From assembly GCF_019458805.1 (NCBI RefSeq), contig NZ_JAIBOA010000030.1:1-64000 (forward strand): DNA of 64,000 bases, read 5' to 3'. Each line of letters begins with the position of its first letter. Positions within the stretch are counted from its first letter, which is position 1. The position numbers and the translations under genes are program-made. Source of the DNA: Actinomadura parmotrematis (GTDB taxonomy: Bacteria > Actinomycetota > Actinomycetes > Streptosporangiales > Streptosporangiaceae). Positions 43,518 to 52,116 of this stretch are shown here, piece after piece. The notes beneath the pieces are model-generated. The model was not told the DNA's origin. It was given only the letters and a program-made list of their open reading frames with translations, and did not search any database.

Positions 43518-45158
43518 GTGGCCAAGCCAGTGATCTTGACGGTGGACGACGACCCGGGCGTGTCCCGGGCGGTGGCGCGCGACCTGCGGCGCCGCTACGC
43601 CGAGCGGTACCGGGTGGTGCGGGCCGAGTCCGGGCCGGTCGCGCTCGACGCGCTGCGCGAGCTGAAGCTGCGCGGCGAGGACACCGCGATCATGCTCGCC
43701 GACCACCGGATGCCCGAGATGAACGGCGTGGAGTTCCTGGAGCGGGCCATGGACCTCTACCCCTACGCGCGGCGGGTGCTGCTCACCGCCTACGCCGACA
43801 CCGACGCCGCCATCCGGGCGATCAACGTCGTGGACCTCGACCACTACATGCTGAAGCCCTGGAACCCGCCGGAGGAGAAGTTCTACCCGGTGATCGACGC
43901 CCAGCTGAAGGCGTGGAAGCACACCGAGCGGTGGGCGCCCGAGGAGCTGCGCGTCGTCGGGCACCGCTGGTCGGCGCGCTCCTACGAGATCCGCGACTTC
44001 CTGGCCCGCAACCAGGTGCCCTACACCTTCCTGCTCGACACCGCCCCCGAGGCGGCCGAGCTGGTCGCGGCCGCCGGGTCGCCGGAGCTGCCGATCGTCG
44101 TCACCGCCGACGGGACGTGCCTGTCGGCGCCGACGGACGCGCAGGTCGCCGCCGCCGTCGGCCTGACGACGGCGCCGGCCGCCGACTTCTACGACCTGAT
44201 CGTCGTCGGGGGCGGCCCGGCCGGCCTCGGCGCCGCCGTCTACGGCGCGTCCGAGGGGCTGCGGACCGTGCTGATCGAGCAGCACGCCTCCGGCGGGCAG
44301 GCCGGGCAGAGCTCGCGCATCGAGAACTACCTCGGCTTCCCCGACGGGGTGTCCGGCGCCCAGCTCGCCGACCGGGCCCGCCGCCAGGCCGAGAAGTTCG
44401 GCGCCGAGCTCATCACCACCGGCCAGGTCACCGGCTTGGAGGAGGCGGGCGGCGCGCGGGTGGTGCACCGGGCCGACGGCGGCACGATCGCCGCGCACGC
44501 GGTGATCCTCGCCACCGGCGTGGACTACCGGCGGCTCGCCGCCAAGGGCGTGGACGAGTTCACCGGCCGCGGCGTCTACTACGGCGCCGCGATGGCCGAG
44601 ACGCCCGAGTGCAAGGGCGAGGAGGTCTACATCGTCGGCGGCGCCAACTCGGCCGGGCAGTCCGCGGTGAACCTGGCGCGCATCGCCGAGAAGGTGCACA
44701 TCCTCATCCGCGCCGAGGGCCTGCAGCGCTCGATGTCGCACTACCTCATCGAGCAGATCGCGGGCATCCCCAACATCGAGGTGCACCCGCTGACCACCGT
44801 CATCGCCGGCGGCGGCACCGACCGGCTGGAGAGCCTGCGCCTCTGCGACCCCGAGGGGGAGCGCACCGTCGACGCGCACTACCTGTTCGTCTTCATCGGC
44901 GCCGAGCCCCGCACCGACTGGCTCGACGGCGTCGTCGAGCGCGACGACCGCGGGTACGTGCTGACCGGCCCCGACCTCATCGACGCCGGGCGGCTTCCCG
45001 AGGGCGTCCCCCGCCAGCCCTACCACCTGGAGACCAGCCTGCCCGGCGTGTTCGCGGCGGGCGACGTGCGCGCCGAGTCCATGAAGCGGGTCGCCTCGGC
45101 CGTCGGCGACGGCGCCATGGCCGTCGCACTGGTGCACCGCTACCTGGAGCAGTCATGA
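43518..45158 (+). CDS. Receiver domain fused to thioredoxin-reductase-like flavoprotein
   Basis: 546 residues (from GTG 43518). Receiver domain at 1-125: VDDDPGVSRAV, phospho-acceptor Asp in MLADHRMPEMNG, LTAYAD and LKPWNPP. A glutaredoxin-like linker domain without Cys spans about 130-220 (VVGHRWSARSYEIRDFLARN). A FAD/NAD(P) pyridine nucleotide-disulfide fold covers about 225-546: VVGGGPAGLGAAVYGASEGL, SRIENYLGFP, VILATGVDYR, VYIVGGANSAGQSAVNLAR, and GVFAAGDVR at the end. The CxxC of thioredoxin reductase is replaced (YYGAAMAETPECKG), so it cannot reduce thioredoxin in the normal way. GTG 43509 is an alternative start nearer GAGGGG. It overlaps the downstream kinase gene by four bases. Confidence 0.93.
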   Translation: MAKPVILTVDDDPGVSRAVARDLRRRYAERYRVVRAESGPVALDALRELKLRGEDTAIMLADHRMPEMNGVEFLERAMDLYPYARRVLLTAYADTDAAIRAINVVDLDHYMLKPWNPPEEKFYPVIDAQLKAWKHTERWAPEELRVVGHRWSARSYEIRDFLARNQVPYTFLLDTAPEAAELVAAAGSPELPIVVTADGTCLSAPTDAQVAAAVGLTTAPAADFYDLIVVGGGPAGLGAAVYGASEGLRTVLIEQHASGGQAGQSSRIENYLGFPDGVSGAQLADRARRQAEKFGAELITTGQVTGLEEAGGARVVHRADGGTIAAHAVILATGVDYRRLAAKGVDEFTGRGVYYGAAMAETPECKGEEVYIVGGANSAGQSAVNLARIAEKVHILIRAEGLQRSMSHYLIEQIAGIPNIEVHPLTTVIAGGGTDRLESLRLCDPEGERTVDAHYLFVFIGAEPRTDWLDGVVERDDRGYVLTGPDLIDAGRLPEGVPRQPYHLETSLPGVFAAGDVRAESMKRVASAVGDGAMAVALVHRYLEQS

Positions 45159-46600
45159 CCGTCGTCACCCCCGAGCGGCTCCGCACCCTGTTCCTGTTCG
45201 AGGACCTCGACGAGGACAAGCTCGCCTGGCTCGCCGGCTACGGCAAGGTCCGCACCTACGACGCGGGCGCGCTCATCTGCGCGCAGGGCGAGCCGGCCGA
45301 GTTCTTCTACGTCCTGCTGGACGGCGAGATCTCGATGCTCCAGAACGTGCGCGGGAACGTCATCGAGACCACCCGCAGCAGCCAGATCGGCTCCTACGGC
45401 GGCGCCACCCAGGCCTACATCGGCGACCGCATCGAGCAGCGGTACGGGCACTCGCTGCGCGCCGTCCGGCCGAGCGAGATGTTCGTGCTGCCCGCCCGCA
45501 AGTTCGCGATGGCGGTCCGCAAGTGGTTCCCGATGGCGACCCACCTGCTGGAGGGCGCCTTCTTCGGCTCGGCCACCGCGCGCCGCATCGTCGACCAGCG
45601 CGAACGGCTGACCGCCCTCGGCACCCTCACCGCGGGCCTCACCCACGAGCTGAACAACCCCGCGGCCGCCGCGTCCCGGGCCGCCAGCGAGCTCGGCGAG
45701 CGGCTCGTGGTGGCGCAGCAGCGCCTCGCCGAGCTGGCGTCCGGCGGCGTCGACTGCGACCGCGTCGGCGACCTCGTCCGGCTGCGCGAGCGGCTCCGCG
45801 AGCCCGGCGGGACCCGGCCGCCGAACCGCACGCCCCTGCAGGTCAACGACGCCGAGGACGAGCTCGGCGACTGGCTGGAGGACCGCGGCGTCGCCGGCGC
45901 CTGGGAGCTCAGCCCCGAGCTGGTCGCCGCCGGCGTCGGCGTCGAGCAGGCCGAGGAGGTCGCCGCGATCGCCGGCGACCGGCTGCCCGCCGCGATGAGC
46001 TGGCTCGCCGAGGTGCTCGCCGTCGCCGCGCTGCAGGCCGAGATCGCCGACGCCACCGGGCGGATCACCGCGCTGCTGGACTCGGCCCGCCAGTACTCCC
46101 AGCTCGACCGCGCCCCCTACCAGCCGGTCGACCTGCGCGACCTGCTGGGCAGCACCCTCACCATGCTGCGCCGCAAGATCGGCGAGAAGGTGGAGGTGGT
46201 CACCGACTACGACCCCGGCCTGCCGCCCGTCCCGGTGTACGCGGCCGAGCTGAACCAGGTGTGGACCAACCTCATCGTCAACGCCCTCCACGCGATGCAC
46301 GGCGTCGGCGTCCTCACCGTCCGCACCGGCCGGGTGAACGGCGACGCCCTGGTGGAGATCGCCGACACCGGGGACGGCATCCCGCCCGACGACCTCAGCC
46401 GCATCTTCACGCCGTTCTTCACGACCAAGCCGGTCGGCGAGGGCACCGGCCTCGGCCTCGACATCTCCTGGCGGATCGTGGTGGACCGCCACCACGGCGA
46501 CATCCAGGTCGAGTCCGAGCCCGGCCGCACCGTCTTCCGGGTGCGGCTGCCGCTCACCGAGCAGCGCGGCGACGACGACGCGGCGGCGGACGAGGACTGA
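45155..46600 (+). CDS. Sensor histidine kinase with cNMP-binding-like domain
   Basis: 481 residues, no membrane helix. The N-terminal CRP-like cyclic-nucleotide domain (about 1-130) has GALICAQGEPAEFFYVLLDG but lacks a canonical phosphate-binding cassette RTA. A kinase core follows: H-box LTHELNNPAAAASRAA, a long helical insertion (about 190-310), N-box NQVWTNLIVNALHAMHG, DTGDGIPPDDL, FTPFFTTKP and GTGLGLDISWRIV. It is translated with the receiver-flavoprotein through ATGA overlap, so kinase and receiver are almost certainly a cognate pair. The sensed signal may be redox or a nucleotide. Confidence 0.93.
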   Translation: MTVVTPERLRTLFLFEDLDEDKLAWLAGYGKVRTYDAGALICAQGEPAEFFYVLLDGEISMLQNVRGNVIETTRSSQIGSYGGATQAYIGDRIEQRYGHSLRAVRPSEMFVLPARKFAMAVRKWFPMATHLLEGAFFGSATARRIVDQRERLTALGTLTAGLTHELNNPAAAASRAASELGERLVVAQQRLAELASGGVDCDRVGDLVRLRERLREPGGTRPPNRTPLQVNDAEDELGDWLEDRGVAGAWELSPELVAAGVGVEQAEEVAAIAGDRLPAAMSWLAEVLAVAALQAEIADATGRITALLDSARQYSQLDRAPYQPVDLRDLLGSTLTMLRRKIGEKVEVVTDYDPGLPPVPVYAAELNQVWTNLIVNALHAMHGVGVLTVRTGRVNGDALVEIADTGDGIPPDDLSRIFTPFFTTKPVGEGTGLGLDISWRIVVDRHHGDIQVESEPGRTVFRVRLPLTEQRGDDDAAADED

Positions 46601-46621
46601 CGCGGGTGCCGCGGCGGGCGC

Positions 46622-47542
46622 TCAGTCCCGGCCGAACGCCAGCCGGTAGCCGGTGCCCGACACCCGGTACACCTCGCCGCGGCCCCACCGCACGACCTGG
46701 AACCGCACCAGGACGGTGTTCCGCGCCGAGCCGGTGAGGTCGGCCATCATCTTCTCCGACAGGTCGATGATGGCCGGGACGCGGTGCTGCGCGACCGCCC
46801 ACTCGGCCGGGCCGAAGTCCTGCACGATCCCCTCGGTGCTCCGCCCGCCGTAGGTGATGCGGACCCGGGTGCCGAGCGGCCAGTACGGGCTCGCGATCGT
46901 GGCGTAGGACATGGGGGCGCCGCGCGAGGTCGAGCGGTCCCAGAACGAGGTGGCGGTGGACAGCCCGCGCGGCAGGCGGTCCTCGGACGCCTCGACGTCG
47001 GCGGGCAGCCGCAGCTGCAGGCCGCCCTGGACGGACGCCCCGTAGGCGGCGAGCGGGCTGAGCGCGTCGGTCGCCGGGGCCCTCCGGGCGGCGCGCGGCG
47101 CGTCCTGCGGCGCCTGGAGCGCGAACGCCGCGGCCGCGCCGCCGACCAGGATGCTCGCGGTGATCGGCGCGAGGAGCAGGGTGAGGGTGCCGCGCCGCCC
47201 GCCGCGCCGCGGCTCGGGCGCGGGGACGGCCGCCGCCCCGGGCCGCCCCCCGAAGTCGCGGAGCAGGGCCGCGAGGTGGTCCTCCACGACGCGCGGCGGG
47301 ATGTCCAGCAGGCCGGCGAGGCGGCCGTTGTAGCGCCCCTGCACGATCAGGCCCATGACCTGCTGCTCCAGGGCGGTGAGCGTCACCTGGTTGTGCCGCA
47401 GGATGCGGTCGCCGCCCCCGTCCTCGGGGCCGGCGCCCGCGCGGCCGTCCCACCGGCCGTCGTCGGGGAGCACCTCGGCCCGCACGACGAGCCGGGTGAG
47501 CCGGACCAGCTGGTCGGCGGCCTCGCGCGCCGAGGTGTTCAC
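46622..47542 (-). CDS. Membrane protein: HTH-like N-terminus, one TM helix, DPBB (RlpA-like) C-terminus
   Basis: 306 residues with an unusual domain order. Residues about 45-100 resemble a LuxR/sigma-4-type HTH (LTALEQQVMGLIVQGRYNGRLAGLLDIPPRVVEDHL). One hydrophobic helix lies at about 117-141. The extracellular part (about 195-306) is a double-psi beta-barrel: SFWDRSTSRGAPMSYATIAS, PLGTRVRITYGGRSTEG, VQDFGPAEWAV and IIDLSEKMMADLTG with the Asp pair of RlpA-type domains. This could couple a cell-wall binding domain to an internal DNA- or protein-binding domain. It converges with the kinase gene. Confidence 0.75.
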   Translation of the reverse strand: MNTSAREAADQLVRLTRLVVRAEVLPDDGRWDGRAGAGPEDGGGDRILRHNQVTLTALEQQVMGLIVQGRYNGRLAGLLDIPPRVVEDHLAALLRDFGGRPGAAAVPAPEPRRGGRRGTLTLLLAPITASILVGGAAAAFALQAPQDAPRAARRAPATDALSPLAAYGASVQGGLQLRLPADVEASEDRLPRGLSTATSFWDRSTSRGAPMSYATIASPYWPLGTRVRITYGGRSTEGIVQDFGPAEWAVAQHRVPAIIDLSEKMMADLTGSARNTVLVRFQVVRWGRGEVYRVSGTGYRLAFGRD

Positions 47543-47626
47543 CGCGTCCTCCCACCGCCCTGTCCGCCCCGGCGTGCGGTCCGCTCGACCGTGCCGCCGC
47601 CCGGACCTTCAGCGACTCTGTGTAAT

Positions 47627-47639
47627 CAGTCGACGACTG
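47627..47639. promoter_or_regulatory. Palindrome upstream of the HTH-TM-DPBB gene
   Basis: Perfect dyad CAGTCG-A-CGACTG, with a second overlapping dyad ACTG-TACG-CAGT (47636-47647), 85 bases upstream of the DPBB-protein start in a less GC-rich stretch. This is likely a regulator site for that gene. Confidence 0.5.
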
Positions 47640-47738
47640 TACGCAGTCTAGGGTGATGATCGGGTCGGGTGAGGCCTTTCGTTGGCAAAGTCGGCCGCCC
47701 GGCCTTCCCCTCGGGTGAGAAGGTCGGGGCGCGGCGGA

Positions 47739-48140
47739 TCAGTAGGACTGGAGTTCCAGCAGGTTTCCCTCGGGATCCCTGAGATGGGCGGTCCGGAGGC
47801 CCGGCCCCCATTGGGGACGGTCCTGCGGCGCCGCCACCGGCCGAGCGCCGAACCCGGTGAGCGTCGCGGCCGCCGCGTCCACGTCCGGGACGCGGAACGT
47901 GAGCATGGCGCGGTCGCGCGCGGCGGCGTCCGGCGGGCCGCCGGCGCCCACCGCCTCGGCGAGCGCCGCCCGGTCGAACAGCGACAGCAGCGTCCCGCCC
48001 TCGGCGTCCCAGGACGCGTAGCGCGCCTGCGGCACCACCTTCGCGGGCTCGATGCCGAGCAGCTCGCGCAGGACCCGCTCGTAGAAGAGCGCGCACGCCG
48101 GGAAGTCGTCCACCAGCAGGCGCGGGTACAGGGCGTCCAT
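47739..48140 (-). CDS. VOC family (glyoxalase/bleomycin-resistance fold) protein
   Basis: 133 residues with the paired beta-alpha-beta-beta-beta modules of the VOC fold: YPRLLVDDFPACALFYERVL at the start and AHLRDPEGNLLELQSY at the end, the last Glu being a usual metal ligand. The function cannot be assigned (dioxygenase, isomerase or drug-binding). ATG 48140 is used; GTG 48164 lies inside the operator palindrome. It is divergent from a MarR gene, which probably controls it. Confidence 0.82.
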   Translation of the reverse strand: MDALYPRLLVDDFPACALFYERVLRELLGIEPAKVVPQARYASWDAEGGTLLSLFDRAALAEAVGAGGPPDAAARDRAMLTFRVPDVDAAAATLTGFGARPVAAPQDRPQWGPGLRTAHLRDPEGNLLELQSY

Positions 48141-48161
48141 CGTCGTCCAATCGTAGGTGTT

Positions 48162-48176
48162 CACCAATGATTGGTG
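48162..48176. promoter_or_regulatory. MarR operator CACCAATGATTGGTG
   Basis: A perfect 15-base palindrome with 7-base arms in the 54-base gap between the divergent VOC and MarR genes. It overlaps the expected promoter of both. ATTGG-type arms are common for MarR binding sites. Confidence 0.75.
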
Positions 48177-48194
48177 CGACCCTACACTGGCCGG

Positions 48195-48653
48195 ATGGAC
48201 GACGGGCTGCCCGAGCGGCTGCTGGGCGTGACGACCTTCGTGCTCGCCCGGGCGGGGCGGGCCGGGCGGGCGCGGATGGGCGCGCTGGCGGACGGGCACG
48301 GCCTCGGGCTGTGGCACGTCGCGGTGCTCGCCGCTCTCGCCGAAGGACCGCCGGTCTCGCAGCGCGCCCTCGGCACGCGGCTCGGCATCGACCCGAGCGA
48401 CCTGGTCGAGGTCGTCGGCCGCCTGGAGGGCCTCGGCCTCGCCCGCCGCGAGCGCGACCCGGCCGACCGCCGCCGCTACCTGGTCGAGCCGACCGCCGCG
48501 GGGCGGGCCGAGCTGGACGCCGTCACGGCCGGGGCCGCACGGCTGGACGCCGAGTTGCTCGCCCCGCTGGACCCCGGCGAGCGCGCGCAGCTGCACGCCC
48601 TGCTGCTGCGCGTGCTGGCCCACCACGACCCCCGCGCGGGCGGCGTCCGCTGA
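48195..48653 (+). CDS. MarR family transcriptional regulator
   Basis: 152 residues. Winged HTH with LGTRLGIDPSDLVEVVGRLE and the wing ARRERDPADRRRYLVEPTAAG (DRRR motif). It starts MDDGLPERLLG at ATG 48195; an 8-codon extension to GTG 48171 would overlap the operator. It is divergent from the VOC gene, with a perfect palindrome between them, and converges on the aldolase gene across a terminator hairpin. Confidence 0.9.
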   Translation: MDDGLPERLLGVTTFVLARAGRAGRARMGALADGHGLGLWHVAVLAALAEGPPVSQRALGTRLGIDPSDLVEVVGRLEGLGLARRERDPADRRRYLVEPTAAGRAELDAVTAGAARLDAELLAPLDPGERAQLHALLLRVLAHHDPRAGGVR

Positions 48654-48660
48654 GAACGGC

Positions 48661-48701
48661 GAGGGCCCGGCCCGGCGCCTGCGGCGCGGGACCGGGCCCT
48701 C
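48661..48701. terminator. Bidirectional hairpin between MarR and aldolase genes
   Basis: Stem of 10 perfect pairs GAGGGCCCGG / CCGGGCCCTC that continues with two mismatches to GCGCC/GGCGC around a three-base loop. It fills the whole gap between the two convergent genes. Confidence 0.65.
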
Positions 48702-48708
48702 CCGGAGA

Positions 48709-49503
48709 TCAGTCGAACAGGTCGGGCTGCTCGCGGGTGATCTGGTCGTACAGCGGCTGGTAGTTGATCCAGCCGACGAGGTCGTTGCCGATCTGCCGGT
48801 GAGTCAGCACCGCGTTCTCGTGCTCGATCGGGACGACCTGGCCCGCGGCCTTGGCGAGGAGCTGCACCTGGCACGAGCGCTCCATGGTGATGAACCACCA
48901 GGCGGCCGCGTCCACGGTGTCGCCGACGGTCAGCAGGCCGTGGTTGCGCAGGATGACGGCCTTGTGGTCCCCGAGGGCGGCGGCGATGCGCTTGCCCTCC
49001 TCCAGGTCGGTGACGACGCCGGTGTAGTCGTCGAACAGGCCGTGGTCCTGGTAGAAGGCGCACACGTCCTGGGTGATCGGCTCCAGCGTCTGGCCGAGCG
49101 CGGAGATCGCGCGGCCGTGCGTGGAGTGGCTGTGCGCGGCGGCGACCACGTCGGGCCGGGCCTGGTGCACCTGGGAGTGGATGGCGAAGGCCGCCTCGTT
49201 CACCGGGTAGCGGCCCTGCACGACCTTGCCCTCGTGGTTCACCAGGATCAGGTCGCTGACCTTGATGTGCTTGAAGGACATGCCGAACGGGTTGACCCAG
49301 AAGTGGTCGGTGCGCTCCGGGTCGCGGGCGGTGATGTGCCCGGCCACGCCCTCCTCGAAGCCGAACTTCCCGAAGATCCGCAGGGCCGCGGTGAGGCGCT
49401 CCTTGCGGTGGCGGCGCTCGTCCTCGACGTCGTCGAAGGTGGGCGGCAGCCGGAAGATCAGATCGGTCGCCAGGCTGTCGAGGAACTTCTCCTCGTCGGA
49501 CAT
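48709..49503 (-). CDS. Class II aldolase/adducin family protein
   Basis: 264 residues. Zinc-site His residues in AAAHSHSTHGRA and LRNHGLLTVG; the N-terminal part has EGVAGHITARDPE and NPFGMSFKHIKVSDL. Homologues are annotated as class II aldolases with no settled substrate. ATG 49503 is preceded by AAGGAG. It is divergent from a PucR-type regulator across 121 bases, which may control it. Confidence 0.88.
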   Translation of the reverse strand: MSDEEKFLDSLATDLIFRLPPTFDDVEDERRHRKERLTAALRIFGKFGFEEGVAGHITARDPERTDHFWVNPFGMSFKHIKVSDLILVNHEGKVVQGRYPVNEAAFAIHSQVHQARPDVVAAAHSHSTHGRAISALGQTLEPITQDVCAFYQDHGLFDDYTGVVTDLEEGKRIAAALGDHKAVILRNHGLLTVGDTVDAAAWWFITMERSCQVQLLAKAAGQVVPIEHENAVLTHRQIGNDLVGWINYQPLYDQITREQPDLFD

Positions 49504-49624
49504 GGGGCACTCCTTGCTTTCGTCTGCCTCCACCGAACACCATCGCGGGGGGCTCGCCTAGAGTGATGTGGTCCAAGCCCGCCGGGGGCCGTTGTCCTCG
49601 AGCGACAAGACGGGGGGTGGGGCG

Positions 49625-50749
49625 GTGGACGACGCCTTCCTGCGGCTGCTCGCCGGCCGCAGCGACGACCCCGGGCTGCTGGAGGCGACCGTGCGCGCCG
49701 CGCGCGGTAAGTCCGACCTCGTCGCCGCGCTGCCCGAGGAGGAGACCCGCCGCCACACCCGCGCCCTGGTGCGGGGCGTCCTCGCCGCCCTCCGCGACGG
49801 CGGCCCCGGCCCGGAGGTGCTCGCGGCCGCCGAGCGGCTCGGCTCCGACCGGGCCCGCCAGGGCGTCCCGGTCGCGGCGTTCCTCGACGGCTTCCAGGCG
49901 GGCCGCGCCCACCTGGTCCGCGCCCTGGTCGAGGAGGGCCGCCGCACCGGCGTCCCGGCCGAGGTGCTGCTGGAGGGCGTCACCCGGATCGACGAGATCA
50001 CCAGCGCCCTCGTGCACCGGATGGTGCACGCCCACCGCGGCGCCGAGCTGGAGATGGCCCGCACCGTCCGCGACGCCCGCCAGCAGGCGCTGCGGCTGCT
50101 GCTGCACGGCGAGCCCGTCCCCGGCGGCGCCCCGCTGGACCCCGCCGGCTCCTACCACTGCGTGGTCTCCGACGTCAGCGACCCGGCCGTCGCGTCCCGG
50201 CTGGAGACGGCGCTCACCGCCGCCGGGCCCGCGCTCTGCGGGCTGGTCGACGGGCGGCTCGCCGCGCTGCTCGCCCGCCTGCCCGACCTGCCCGCGGACG
50301 TCCCCCTGCTCGTCGCGGCGCCCGCGGTGCCGCCCGCCCGCGTCGGAGCCCAGTACGGCCTGGCCCGCCGCGCCCTGCGCGCCGGGACCGCCGCCGGCCT
50401 CACCGGCCTCCGCCCCCTCGCGGGCCTCGCGCTGCTCACCGCCACCGAGGCCGAACCCGAGCTCGGCCGGCTGCTCGCCGCCGAGCTGCTGCCCGGCCTG
50501 GACGCCGCCGACGCCTTCCACCGCGAGCTGGCCGAGACCGCCCTCGCCTACCTCGACCACGGCGGCCGCGTCGACGTCACCGCGCGGGCGCTGCACGTCC
50601 ACGCCAACACGGTCAAGTACCGGCTGCGGCGGCTCCGCGAGATCACCGGCCGGCCGCTCCCGGCCGGCGGCGACGCCGTCGCCGGCGCCGCCCACTGGTG
50701 GTGGGCCCTCCGCACCCACCTCGGTGCGGGCGCGGCGGACCGGACGTGA
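49625..50749 (+). CDS. PucR/CdaR-type helix-turn-helix regulator
   Basis: 374 residues. The N-terminal helical domain (about 1-130) resembles the RsbRD/N-terminal part of PucR-like regulators. A GGDEF-like central part (about 140-290) is weak. The C-terminal PucR HTH spans about 305-360 (ALAYLDHGGRVDVTARALHV followed by HANTVKYRLRRLREITG). Such proteins control catabolic genes; the divergent aldolase and the following LLM oxidoreductase (43-base gap) are candidate targets. GTG 49625 with GGGGGTGG upstream is preferred to GTG 49568. Confidence 0.85.
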   Translation: MDDAFLRLLAGRSDDPGLLEATVRAARGKSDLVAALPEEETRRHTRALVRGVLAALRDGGPGPEVLAAAERLGSDRARQGVPVAAFLDGFQAGRAHLVRALVEEGRRTGVPAEVLLEGVTRIDEITSALVHRMVHAHRGAELEMARTVRDARQQALRLLLHGEPVPGGAPLDPAGSYHCVVSDVSDPAVASRLETALTAAGPALCGLVDGRLAALLARLPDLPADVPLLVAAPAVPPARVGAQYGLARRALRAGTAAGLTGLRPLAGLALLTATEAEPELGRLLAAELLPGLDAADAFHRELAETALAYLDHGGRVDVTARALHVHANTVKYRLRRLREITGRPLPAGGDAVAGAAHWWWALRTHLGAGAADRT

Positions 50750-50791
50750 TGGAGTAGGGGCCGGAAGGACCGCAGGCGGAGGGGGAGACCG

Positions 50792-51667
50792 GTGAGCGCA
50801 CCGCGGGTGGGCGTCGTGATGTGGCCGACGCAGTCCTGGCCGCAGGCCGGGGAGCAGTGGCGGCGCGCCGAGGAGCTGGGCTTCGACACCGCCTGGGTGT
50901 ACGACCACACCGCCTGGCGCGGCCACACCCCCTGGTACGACGCCTACACCACCCTCGCCGCGGCCGCCGCGACCACCTCCCGCATCCGCCTCGGCACCCT
51001 GGTGACGTCCCCGAACCTGCGGCACCCCGTCCTCGCCGCGCACGCCGCCAAGACCATCGACCACATCAGCGGGGGGCGCCTCACCCTCGGCGTCGGCGCG
51101 GGCGGCGCCAACCGCACCTCCGACGGCGACATCCTCGGCGGGCCCGAGCTGACGCCGCGGCAGCGCGCCGACCGCTACGCCGAGTGGACGACGCTGCTCG
51201 ACCGCATCCTGCGCGGCCCCGAGACCAGCTTCGAGGGCGAGTACTACGAGGTCCGCGAGGCCTTCACCGGTCCCGGCTGCGTGCAGCGGCCGCGCGTCCC
51301 GATCTACGTCGCGGGCACCGGTCCGCGCGGCGTCGCGCTGGCCGCCCGCGTCGGCGACGGCTGGATCATCGACAGCGGTGCCGCCGTGAACAAGGGCGGC
51401 GACCTCGCCGCCGTCGTCCGCGACAAGGTCGCGCTGCTGGAGCGGTCCTGCGAGCGGGAGGACCGCGACCCGCGCGACGTGCGGCGGCTGCTGCTCACCG
51501 GGTTCAACGACGAGCCGTGGCTGGAGTCGCCGCAGACCTTCGCCGACCTCGCCGGCCGCTACGGCGCGCTCGGCATCACCGACATCGCCGTGCACTGGCC
51601 GCGGCCGGGCACCCCGTGGGCGGCCGACGAGAGCGTGTTCGAGGCGATCGGCCCCGGCCTGGCCTAG
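50792..51667 (+). CDS. LLM-class flavin-dependent oxidoreductase
   Basis: 291-residue TIM-barrel of the luciferase-like monooxygenase family, probably F420- or FMN-dependent. Typical strands are VGVVMWPTQSW at the N-terminus, GFDTAWVYDHTAW, IRLGTLVTSPNLRHP, GGRLTLGVGAGG and YVAGTGPRGVALAARVGDGWI. The actual substrate is unknown. GTG 50792 has GGGGGAG upstream. It follows the PucR regulator on the same strand. Confidence 0.9.
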   Translation: MSAPRVGVVMWPTQSWPQAGEQWRRAEELGFDTAWVYDHTAWRGHTPWYDAYTTLAAAAATTSRIRLGTLVTSPNLRHPVLAAHAAKTIDHISGGRLTLGVGAGGANRTSDGDILGGPELTPRQRADRYAEWTTLLDRILRGPETSFEGEYYEVREAFTGPGCVQRPRVPIYVAGTGPRGVALAARVGDGWIIDSGAAVNKGGDLAAVVRDKVALLERSCEREDRDPRDVRRLLLTGFNDEPWLESPQTFADLAGRYGALGITDIAVHWPRPGTPWAADESVFEAIGPGLA

Positions 51668-51671
51668 ACCG

Positions 51672-52070
51672 TCAGGCGGGCGGCAGCGCCTGCCCGTGGC
51701 GGCGGCGGTACTCCTGGCCGAACGCGAACAGCAGCCAGGTGAGCGCGCTCGCGTCGTCGACGATGCCGATCGGCAGCAGGAAGTCGGGGACGAGGTCGAT
51801 GGGCGAGACGATGTAGACGACCGCCACGATCATCGCGATGATCTTGCCTTTGCCGGTCTTGTAGTAGCCCTGCGCCGCGCGGCCGCGCAGGCCGGTGCCG
51901 CCGGTGCGGCGGGCCCGCCGCAGCTGCAGGATCGCCGCGATGACGAGCACGGCCCCGGCGGCCATCGCGATCGCCCCGGCGAGGGTGAGATCGACGCCGC
52001 CGAGGTCGCCGCGCACGTAGAACGCGAGCGTGACGCCGACGACCATCAGCAGCAGACCGGCCCAGACCAT
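51672..52070 (-). CDS. DUF1232/YkvA family membrane protein
   Basis: 132 residues. Two N-terminal helices (about 2-22 and 28-50), then the DUF1232 motif YIVSPIDLVPDFLLPIGIVDD within a third hydrophobic region. Family role unknown; it is a common small membrane protein. ATG 52070 has GGAGGTG upstream. The 3' end is five bases from the LLM stop on the other strand. Confidence 0.87.
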   Translation of the reverse strand: MVWAGLLLMVVGVTLAFYVRGDLGGVDLTLAGAIAMAAGAVLVIAAILQLRRARRTGGTGLRGRAAQGYYKTGKGKIIAMIVAVVYIVSPIDLVPDFLLPIGIVDDASALTWLLFAFGQEYRRRHGQALPPA

Positions 52071-52116
52071 GTCGCACCTCCACGAGTCGCTCCCGGTATA
52101 GCCCGGAGGAGCCGTT

